Positions 46,236 to 55,575 of a DNA stretch of 64,000 bases are shown piece after piece. The notes beneath the pieces were generated by a model. That model searched no databases, was not told the origin of the DNA, and saw nothing but the letters and a program-made list of their open reading frames with translations. The first letter of the stretch is position 1; each line of letters opens with the position of its first letter. The stretch is from positions 75,875 through 139,874 of the forward strand of contig RWJK01001850.1 of assembly GCA_004335835.1 (NCBI GenBank). The letters are read 5' to 3'. Source of the stretch: Scenedesmus sp. ARA3. Its lineage: Eukaryota; Chlorophyta; Chlorophyceae; Sphaeropleales; Scenedesmaceae. The translations under genes were made by a program, and so were the position numbers.

Positions 46236-49200
46236 GGGTCGGCATGGTGCTGCTGGGCGGTCTGGTCGGTTTGGCTGCTTGATGCGTGCTGCTGCTGCTG
46301 CTGCTGGAGGTGTGAGAAGTCTGCATAGCTGTTGACATTTTGGCCTGCAGTTTGGCGAGCAGGGCGGTACAAATCAGACACTGCTTGTCACGCCGGTACA
46401 CAACACAGATGCTGCTGCGAGCACAATCAGCAAGACTGCAGCTGCCAGTTAGCCGAATGACCACATGCAGCAACTCAAAGCAGTGGTGCGGCAGCACAAC
46501 ATGGCATCTGTTGAAGGCCCTAGCTGCCCGCCTGACCTCTGCATCAGACTCACAGCTGCATCAGGTAAGCCTCTGTGTACAATAAAGCCTCTGTGTACAG
46601 CAAGGCCTCTGTGTACAGTAAAGCCTCTGTGTACAGTAAAGCCTCTGTGTACAGTAAAGCCTCTGTGTACAGTAGAGCCTGACACAGCCTGCTGTGTTGC
46701 TGGCGCCTCACCCAGCAGAGTGATCTCCTTCACGCCTTGCTCCGACAGCGCCTCCATTTCACGCAGGATGCTGTCAAGCGGGCGGCTGCGGTTGGTGACA
46801 TAAGACCAAGCAGCAGCAGAGCAGCAGCAGAGCAATAGCAGAGCAGCACAATGGTGACAGCAGGGATGGTCAATGAAGCGCTACAGTAGGCACACAGCCT
46901 GCATGCAGAGCTGCTGATGCTTGGTGAACCCAGCTTCCTTGGCATGTTGCGGTTGTAGCAGGAGATGTAGTGGCTGAAAGGGCCCAAACCGGTTGTCTGC
47001 TGCAGCGGGATCAAAAGGCAACAGCATGCACTGCAGAAGCGCACAGACAGCTCGCAACATCGGCCCACCTGCAACACAAACTACCACTGTCTGTGTCGAG
47101 TCTGCCCTACACAGCAGCTGCTGTGGCACAGGAGAGCCACTTGAACTGCACAGCTGCTGCAGCAGACCCTGCTGCACACAGCTGCTGTCCCTGCCCACCT
47201 GCGCTCGCGGCCACACCTTGCAGCCAGCACACGCATCGCAGAACAGCTGCTACTGCACACACAGCTGGCCCACCTGCGCTCGCGCCCTCCACCTAAAGCC
47301 GGCAAAGGCATCAACGAAGTACTACACACACAGCTGCGGGCCTACTGCATACAGCTGCCGTCCCTGCCCACATGCGCTCTTCCCACACCTTACGGCCAGC
47401 AAACACATTGCAGAACAGCTGTTACTGCATACAGCTGCTGTCCCTGCCCACCTGCGCTCGCGGCCGCGCGTGAAAGGCACGATGCAGAAGGCGCACATGT
47501 TGTTGCAGCCGCGCATGATGGACACAAACGCGGACGTCCTGCTGGCGTCCTGGCGCACAGGCATGATGTCTGCGTACGTCTCTTCAAGAGAAAGCTGCAC
47601 GTTCATGGCGGCACTGCCCTGCGCCTCGCCAGCCTGCGGTTGTGCAGTGTCAAATGCAGCACCGCATGCATGTCAGCATCATAATAAAATCATGGCGGCA
47701 CTGCCCTGCGCCTCACCCGCCTGCGGGTGTGCAATGTCAAATGCAGCACCGCATGCATGTCAGCATCAGAGAAAATCATGGCGGCACTGCTCTGCGCCTC
47801 GCCAGCCTGCAGCAACCGTTTGCAGTTTGCAGCACACTACAAAATGCAGGCAATTCATTGTTATTGCAGACAAACGGCTGCTGTAGCCAGTTTGGCTGAC
47901 ATGAGGTGGCAGGGGCTGGTAACGCATTACGGTGGTTTGTGTAGCCAAGGCTGAGCAATGCACACTGCGGCATGACGGCCTAGCACAGCGCAGCTGGAGC
48001 ACTTGGCACTCTGCCGCTGCCCCGCATGACCACCAGCAGCAAGCAAGCACCAAATCAAGAACCCAGGCTGCGCCAGTGTCGAGATAAACTTCAGTGTACT
48101 GATGGTTGCCCCAAGAACCTAGTCGACTCAAAGCAAACTCTCTCACCTGCACTGCTGCCAGGATGCGTGGCAGGTCCCTGTACGCGTCCGGCCCCACCAC
48201 CAGGTCGGCCAGGCGGGCGCTGTCCAGCAGCCGCGCCTTGAGCCGCTCAGCCATGCAGCCCAGCACGCCCACCAGCAGCGGCGGCCTGCAGCACAGCACA
48301 AAACGGCACACGAAAGGCAGCAATGGCGAAGAGGTTATGTTGACATCTCGCCTGCTGAGCCGCTCAGCCATGCAGCCCAGCACACCCACCAGCAGTGACG
48401 GCCAGCAGCACAGCACACAACATGTGGCAACGTCACAACGGTGTACTGTGAAGGTTCGCCGATTGACCTGCTCAGCCATGCAGCCCAGCACACCCACCAG
48501 CACCGGAAGCCTGCAGCACAGCATATAGCAGCAGCAAAGCCACAAAGGTTTATTCTGAAGGCTTGTCGGTTGAGCCGCTCAGCCATGCAGCCCACCAGCA
48601 GCGGCGGCCTGCAGCAGCACAGCACACGAGAGCAGCAATGTTAAAAAAGTTCCTTCAAAAGCTCACTCGTTGAGCCGCTCAACCATGCAGCTCAGCACAC
48701 CCACCAGCAGCGGCGGCCTGCAGCAGCGCGGGGTAAGAGGAAGCAGGACCGCACAGGTAGGGTTCAGAGTAACATGAGTACAATTCAGTCAATTACTGCA
48801 CAGGTGTGCCGGGCTTGTTTGTGTCAATGCTGTTCGCAATAGGTTGTACTAGATTGTTTACACCAGGCAGACGCGGCGGGCCTGACGGCTGTGCCTGTCA
48901 GCAGAGTTGGCCGGCTGACAAGCTGCTGCTGCTGCTGCTGCTGACAATAGCGGCACAACCAATACGCATGCGCTGCACCAGCGCTGCTGCTCACTGCTGG
49001 CTTGCGCGCCGGCGCCGCTTCTCCGCCTGCAGCTCGCCCAGCCGGCCCCAGATGCGCGCCTCAGCATTCTCCCTGTGGCAGCCGGAGCAGCAGCAGCAGC
49101 AGAGGCAGCAGCAGCAGTGCATACGTTCACACAGAAGCCAGGGATCTGGCTGAGATTGAGCAACCCTCAGCCAGCATGTCTGCTACATGATGTTTGCGAC

Positions 49201-49522
49201 ATGATGTTTGTTGGGGGGAACATAGCAGAAGGATGTGTTGTGCCAGTTGCCGCTCACAGAGCAAACCAGCACCTGGTTCTAGCAGGTTCTTTACTTACAC
49301 AGGCGTGCATTGCCGAGTACTTTTGTTGCTGCACTCCTCCTGCTGCTGCTGCTGCTGCTGCTGCATTGCCCACCTGATGGCGCACGTGTTGAGCAGCACC
49401 ACGCTCGCCTCCTGCACAGAAGCCGCCTTGCTGTAGCGGTCTGCTGCCAGCACGCTGCCAATGATCTCAGAGTCTGACACATTCATCTGGCAGCCATATG
49501 TCTCTATCAGCACTGACTTCAA

Positions 49523-49577
<55 letters not shown>

Positions 49578-49825
49578 GCGGGATGACCTGGTTGACCAGT
49601 AGTTGGTAGATGTTGAAGTTGAGAGCCAGCGATGAACTCCTCGAGCCCTGGTCCGTTAGGCACGCGCCTCCTTCTTGTGCTGGCAGTAGCTGCTGCTGGT
49701 GCCTCTGCTGCTGCCAGTGCTGCTGCTGCTGCTGCTGCATCGCTGCTGTACGGAGCCAGGACGCGTGCCACAGCACACAACTTAGCTGCTAACATATCCC
49801 ACGCTCTGGAGGTGCTCAGCAACAT
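44575..49825 (-). CDS. CDK5RAP1/MiaB-type tRNA methylthiotransferase, 7 exons, 697 aa
   Basis: Minus-strand exons: 49825-49374, 49072-48995, 48285-48147, 47633-47452, 46785-46712, 46344-45856, 45254-44575 (2094 nt, TAG stop). The N-terminus (~100 aa, Ala/Ser/Arg-rich) looks like an organelle transit peptide. The UPF0004 domain supplies three cluster Cys: 112 (ETYGCQMN), 148 ([12 protein letters not shown]) and 187 ([10 protein letters not shown]). The radical-SAM CxxxCxxC is Cys266/270/273 ([17 protein letters not shown]), followed by [11 protein letters not shown] and [12 protein letters not shown] polyQ insert splits the next loop. Then come [13 protein letters not shown] and HMPAQSGSS, and a TRAM-type C-terminus (GDYVAVLVQ). 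The enzyme adds 2-methylthio to i6A37 of tRNAs; a mitochondrial or plastid site is inferred. Introns and the 3' flank carry about 12 exon-edge echoes. Confidence 0.92.
45521..45830 (-). repeat. Two donor-side echoes of methylthiotransferase exon 6
   Basis: The end of exon 6 ([13 protein letters not shown] plus GT donor, ending at 45856) recurs at 45728-45768 and 45521-45561. Both keep the ATCATTGCAG|GT junction while drifting upstream of it. Flanking intron sequence (AAGGTNCAANAAACCCA) is repeated too. Confidence 0.85.
46200..46233 (-). repeat. Exonic polyQ tract inside the radical-SAM region
   Basis: A (CAG)n run on the coding strand encodes 12 Gln inside methylthiotransferase exon 6, with a second run of six Gln near 46287-46310. 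Both are in the insert between NVNSYADF and [11 protein letters not shown]. Confidence 0.9.
46569..46676 (-). repeat. 18-bp minisatellite, six units, in methylthiotransferase intron 5
   Basis: Units start at 46569, 46587, 46605, 46623, 46641 and 46659, each reading close to GCCTCTGTGTACAGTAAA on the + strand. The repeat is open in reading frames of both strands because 18 is a multiple of three. It lies 36 bp from the exon 5 donor. Confidence 0.95.
47160..47451 (-). repeat. Three donor-side echoes of methylthiotransferase exon 4
   Basis: The exon end with donor (RGRER plus GTGGGC) recurs near 47193-47215, 47265-47290 and 47367-47390, each within an ~85-bp unit that also contains ACAGCTG(C/T)TGTCCCTGCCCAC on the + strand. 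Confidence 0.8.
47634..47815 (-). repeat. Two acceptor-side echoes of methylthiotransferase exon 4
   Basis: The acceptor and first ~40 nt of exon 4 ([10 protein letters not shown]) recur at ~47720 and ~47806. Spacing is 87 and 86 bp, and the intron part (GCATGCATGTCAGCATCA on the + strand) is also repeated. The full exon starts at 47633 and is the last copy. Confidence 0.9.
48286..48730 (-). repeat. Four acceptor-side echoes of methylthiotransferase exon 3
   Basis: Copies of the acceptor plus the conserved core [15 protein letters not shown] occur at about 48403, 48513, 48612 and 48722, ahead of the full exon at 48285, with spacings near 100-118 bp. One copy lacks eight bases in the middle. 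Copies keep the cluster Cys codon but lose similarity after Arg-Leu, where the real exon continues (KARLLDS). Confidence 0.92.
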
Positions 49826-51370
49826 AATGAAGCAGTAGAACTGGCTGCTGTTGCGGACGGTCGAGCGACAAAGCGATCAATGCGTCAGCCCGCGGCCGAA
49901 CAGGTTAGGACACGTGGAAAGAGCAACAGCTAACCAAGCCTTCGGCGCTTGCACAACTGCGCTAGCGACCGGGTGTTCCCGTAGGAGTAACCCCAGTGCC
50001 AACCTGGCTGTGTCAGTGGCTGGCTTGCAACCCTGAACCACGGAGGGTTCTTGTGTCAGCAGCCACGGAAAGTACGCTGCTGCAATCAGCATCATTCACA
50101 GATGTAAAATCCAGATTTGTATCACAGCTTCAACTTGCCGGCGGTGCACGTTGCCAGGCCTGTCAGGCTGGCTCCTGGTGTCGCATTGTGACAGGTGACC
50201 CGCACTGCGTCCTGGCAGGCCTGCACAACTGCACAGAGATGGGCTGCTGCGGAGTGAGTCTCAACCCAACTCTTGAGCTGAGCGATGCCATGTGGCACGT
50301 GGTATGCTGCAGCTCTTGTCCAGGATCTGCTGGCTGCCACGATGCTTGAGCGCTGTGAGTGATTGATCTATCTCGAGGTAGACAAGTGTTCGCGTGTGTT
50401 TAAGAGTGAGTGCATTGAGTAAGGGTGGTTCGTGCGTTTGCTCGCCAAGAGCAACTACCTTCGATCAACTTGCATTGGTTATGGTGCTGCAGGCTTTGTA
50501 TCATACACAAGTTGGGCAGCATTGCTGAGCTGGCGTCATAGTGCCGCACAGCATACAGCAGAGGTACGAACAGGCACCTGAATGATGCAATTACCCGAGT
50601 AGTGTTGTTATATGCTATGGTTGGGTGCTGAACAAGCGCCACCAGTGGCGAATGGGAGGTGCAACACCAGCCTGGCAGACCGGCACAACAGGCACTGGAA
50701 GAACCTGGCACTGGCAATGTCTTGACTCCCTCTCTGCCATGGATCATGGAAGGCCGCACACAAGCTGAAAACAGCTTGATGCATTGGATTACGTTTTATC
50801 TGGAATTGTTGCTGGAGCTACTGTCACAACCTGTGCACCGGCCCGGCGCGGCAACGATAACCCTTATACCCGTGCTGTCCGTAGCTGGGGCTTTCTCTAC
50901 TCATCACAATGCTCACAACAAGGGCCCTGGAACAACTCGGTATGCTTTCAAGACAAGCTTGACTTTCGCTCAGCGCAAAACAGCGGTGTATCCTCTTTCT
51001 TGGCAGCAGGTCTGACTCTGATCTGGCTCTGGGCAGCTTCCTTTCCCAACTCAGCAATGTCACCGATAAGTTATAAGGGCACCACGCATAAGCCTGCTTC
51101 TCATTAAAGCGAATGGCGGGCCTAGCCAGCCAGTCCAGCACACCTTCTCTTTCAACAACATGGTGCCTGGAAAGCGCGTGAAGAGCTTCAACACAGCAAA
51201 CAACCATAAACTAGCATTATCGAACGTTGTTCTTGAAGGTGAGCTGGGTGGCGCATCTTATGATGCTCTTTCTCTTTCAGGCCAGCCGCTGGATGGAAAA
51301 GGGATGCTGTAACCACAGTATTCTTATACACCAAACGTGTTTGTGGCCGCCTATGTGCACCCATGCAGGC
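49826..51370. other. Divergent intergenic region, methylthiotransferase / FBL15
   Basis: 1.5 kb between two divergent genes. No gene is supported. A 107-codon frame (50784-51107, +) lacks a recognised domain and splice context. CTG repeats are absent from most of this stretch. Confidence 0.5.
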
Positions 51371-51911
51371 ATGTCGATGGAAGAGGGCTTGTCGGGTGCA
51401 GCAGCAGTGGACACCAACCCACAGCCAGCAGAGTCCGTGCTTGCAGTATGCAGCGACCAGAACCTGCTGAAAGACATATTCCATCGTCTGGACATCAGGG
51501 ATCTGTGCAGCGCCTCTTGCGTGTGCAGCCTGTGGAACCAGGTGGGCTGCTGCTGCTGATTGCTGAAGCAGTGCTCATTCCTAGGCAGCAAAAATCGGAC
51601 ACTGTGGTGTATGGCTGCTGGCAGCTGCATCACTTACCTTTTAGTTGTCACATGGGTATGAAAAGCCAGCAGTCAGCTGCACACAGCACTCCCTGAATGC
51701 AACAGCGACGCAACCTGCGCAGCACCTCTGCTGTTCAGCGCAGCCCAAAATGCGAAACCAGTTTTGCCACTGCCTGACTTTCTTGTGTATATGTGTCAGA
51801 CTGAATGGTTCCTGTCTCGCTTGTATGATGCAGGTTGGCAGCTCTGAGGACTTTTGGAAGGAGGTCAGCTTCAAGGACAAGTTGGTCTACCCGCACCAGG
51901 TACACAAGAGC

Positions 51912-51950
<39 letters not shown>

Positions 51951-54900
51951 GGAGCAGTAGCAGCAGCAGCAGCAGCAGCAGATTCACGCTGCCAGGCAGG
52001 CAGCCGGTAATCCACACGCGTGCAGGGTAGCAGTTCTGCAGCACCTGGTGCAGCAGTGAAGCGGCATGTTGCCGCATGCGCGGCGCCAGTGCACAGCTAG
52101 TGGATTGGGTTTGCAGCAGGTCACATCCACTCATGGCCATGTTCAGATCCAACATTGACAACGGCACTGATGCTACCACACACTGGTCATGCTGCTGGTC
52201 ATAGGCTACCCTCTTGTTGCGCTGCGCAGCAGGCATGCTGCATACCACTGCTTCCACAACGCCAACACCACCCACGGCACACACAACCAACATCTGTCTT
52301 GCTGCTCCGCCCACTCATATCACTACAAACGCAGGTGTCAGCGTTGCTGTGGCGCCACCGCTGCGTGCAGCTGCTGGACCTCTCGGGGCTCACATGCGGC
52401 CTCAGCGACCCCAACCTGCTCGCGCGCATCGCGCCATGCCTGCAGCAGCTGACCGAGCTGCGCTTTTGCAGCAAGCACAGCGTGACAGACCAGCACACCA
52501 TGGAGCGCGTGCTGGGGGTGCTGTCCAGCAAGCTTCCTGCGCTGCGCGTGCTCAGCCTGCATGGCATGCTGGTGTCAGGTGAGATGAGCGCAGGCAGCAC
52601 TTGCCAAGTACGGCTGAGCAGTATTAGATTGCTTGATGCAAGGTGTTTGCAGGCGTTGACCATCAGCAAAGAATCCCACAAACGGAAGAGCCGAGAACAC
52701 CAAAGCATGCGCTCAGCACTAGAATATCTATCTTGCTTGTGCTGCCTAAGCATCGGCCTTGGTGTTATACTCATGCCTTCCCGCCATCCTGTCGCATGCT
52801 GTTGCAGGGCTGCCCACCGCCAGCTGCGCCATCAGCCACCCCGGCCTCACCAGCCTGCTGCTCACAGGCAGCGATGCGCTAGTCGGCAGCCTGCGCTGCA
52901 GCAGCCTGCAGCGCCTCAGCCTGGCCAGCAGCAACATCCAGAGGCTGCCTGGCCTTGCGGCATGCCCTGCCCTTGTTGGCCTTGATGTGCGGGGCTGCAA
53001 GAAGCTGCAGGACAGCAGCATCCGCGCAGCGCTGCCAGGTTTGACCGGCTTGCAGGAGTTGACCATGGGCCAGGGCGTGCCTGTCACGGACGACACTGTG
53101 CGCGAGGTGCGTTTGACCGACGTTTGACTGATGTTTGACTTTCTGGTGTATGTCGGCATGGACACGGGCTGTGCCGATGCTGCCTTCTTCGTGGTTTCAG
53201 CGTGTTATAGCTGCAAATATATGTTGCGTATGCTCAACCAACGGCTCACATACTACTGCCTGCCTCACACCCCTCACGTGTTTTTATGCCTTCCTGCACG
53301 TCTCTGTTTCGTGCCCTCGCACAGATGGCATCCTCCCTGACTGTGTTGACCAAGCTGGTGCTGTCAGATACGCCTGGCCTGTCCCTGAGCAACGTGCGGG
53401 ACTTCCCATCTCTGCGGCTGCTTGACTTGAGCCGCTGCGAGAGCCTTACACCTGCTGCGCTGCAGCCTGCTGCTGAGAGCTGCGAGCAGCTTGAGGAGCT
53501 GCTGCTGGACGGCTGCCACATGCTGACCACGCTCAAGCTGACGATGCCACACCTGAAGGTAGGGCGCCTGCTGCTAGTTTGCGTGATGGATGGATCGGTA
53601 AACAAGGTTGTGCGTGCTTAGGCATTGCTTCTTTCTCTCTCTCACTCTCTTTGCCATGCACACGGCTCTGCATCTTCTTTTCTCAATTTATTATGTTTTA
53701 AGCTTGCCGACTCGCACTGTTCTGCGCCACAAACCTGCGTTCCTCGCTTGCAGGAAATCTCCCTGCGCGGCTGTGTCGCGCTCAGCGACCTGGACCTCAA
53801 CTGCTGGCGCCTGGCCACGCTGCGCCTAGGGCCCATTCAAAGCGGCTCGCCTGGCAACAGCACCCTGCAGCGGCTGGCGATGAACAGTGGGGCGCTGCGG
53901 CGCATGGAGTGGGTGCAGTGCAGGTGGGAAAACTGGCTGGGGTGCGGCGTGGTACGCGGATGGGGGCTTCTGCGGTGTGTTGCTACTGCTGCTGCTGGTG
54001 GCGGTAGTGGGATATATATTCATGTTTCGGTGCAGCTTGCTGCGTGCAGTATGCAGCTCTCACATGTATGCGTTTGTTCACTGCTGTGTATGGACAGTGT
54101 GCATGTCGGGTACTGGTTCTTCTGGCTGCTGCCACTCACCCTTTTATGGTGGTTGGCTGTGCTGCTGCTTGCAGGAAGCTGTCCCACTTAGAGCTCAACT
54201 GCCCTTACCTGACAGAGCTGACCATCCGGGAGTGTGACAACATCACACCAGCAGCACTAGAGGCCCTGGGAGACAAAGGAGCACCACCAGCAGCAGCACC
54301 TGGTCTGCTTACGGGAACGTCAGGCGCTGCAGCAGATGCTGCAGCTGTGTCCGGGCTAGGCGCAGCAGGAGCGCCGGGGGTGTGGGGTGGCTCGTTGCAT
54401 CAGCAGCAGCACCGGCTGCAGCAGCAGCAGGCGGGCTTGTGGCGGGCCTTGCAGGATGAGGCAGATGCTGACGTGGCATTGTTTGCAGGAGCGTTAGAAA
54501 TGGATGAGGATGACGAGGCTGGCATGCCTCATCGCTACGGCGATGGCCTGCTGCCAGGGTTTGGCCTGGGTTTAGGGCTTGCAGGAAACGACAGCGATGA
54601 CGACGATGACATGGGCGGTGGGCCGGCTGCAGGAGGCCTTGCAGGAGCAGCTAGGACCATGGACAGGCTGCTTGCAGGAAGGCGGCAGCCGAGGGGAACC
54701 GGCGCAGGCATGGGCAGCAGAGGCAGTGCAGGTGCTGCTGCAGCAGCTGCAGCAGGTGCAGCTGCGGGCAGCAGCCGCGGCGCTGCTGCACGGCGCAGCA
54801 ACGCAGCTGCTGCTGCTGCAGCTGCAGACGCTGGCCTAGCGTTTGACTTTGTTGAGCTGGCAGGCAGTGATGATGCAATGCTGTGGGAGCCGCGCCGCAC

Positions 54901-55544
54901 TGCTGCTCGGCGCCACAGGGCCACTACTGTCAGCGGGCCAGGCCCCAGCAGCAGCAGTGGAGCAGCAGCATCGACAGCATCGGCAGCTGAGCGTCTGCGC
55001 GGTGCTGGGCAGCGCACATGGGCAGGGCCTGCTCCCGGCAGCGCTGCAGCTGAGCCGCGGCTGCCGTTGGCTTCTAGCAGCAGGGCGGCAGCTGCTGCCG
55101 GGCCAAGCAGCAGGAGCCCTCAACATCAGCAGGCGTCATTCTCTGCTGCTGCAGCAGCAGCAGCTGCAGGGCCGTCTGCTTTGGCTGGCAGCTCCTCTGG
55201 AAGGCCGGCAGCTGCCGCAGCCCCTGCTGCTGCTGGTCCTGGCAGCAGCCGCAGCAGGCTTCAGGTACTGCGGGGAGCAGCAGCTTGGCCTGCGCCACCT
55301 AGCAGAGCCAGGAGGAGGCTGGGTGAGGAGGATGCGGATAGCCTGCGCATGCTGCGTGTGCTTGACGCTGCTGCATGGGGCAATGCGGATGTTGAGGTTG
55401 AACAGGAGGAGGATGTGGCGATGGCAGAAGGCGCGGCAGGTGCTGCTGCTGCTGCTGTTGATGAGGATGATGCTGACGCTGAGGATGCGGGTATAGCAAC
55501 GTGGCTGGCAGCAGCTGATGACGATGAGCAGCCGTCAGCAGCAG

Positions 55545-55575
<31 letters not shown>

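Noticed and set aside
48286..48730. CRISPR-like array (regular repeats with spacers)
   Set aside because: Repeats are copies of a coding exon edge in a eukaryotic intron, with homologous rather than unique spacers.
50784..51107. 107-codon frame with a NPYTR motif resembling RALF peptides
   Set aside because: No signal peptide, no conserved Cys spacing, no YISY motif. The likeness is a few residues only.
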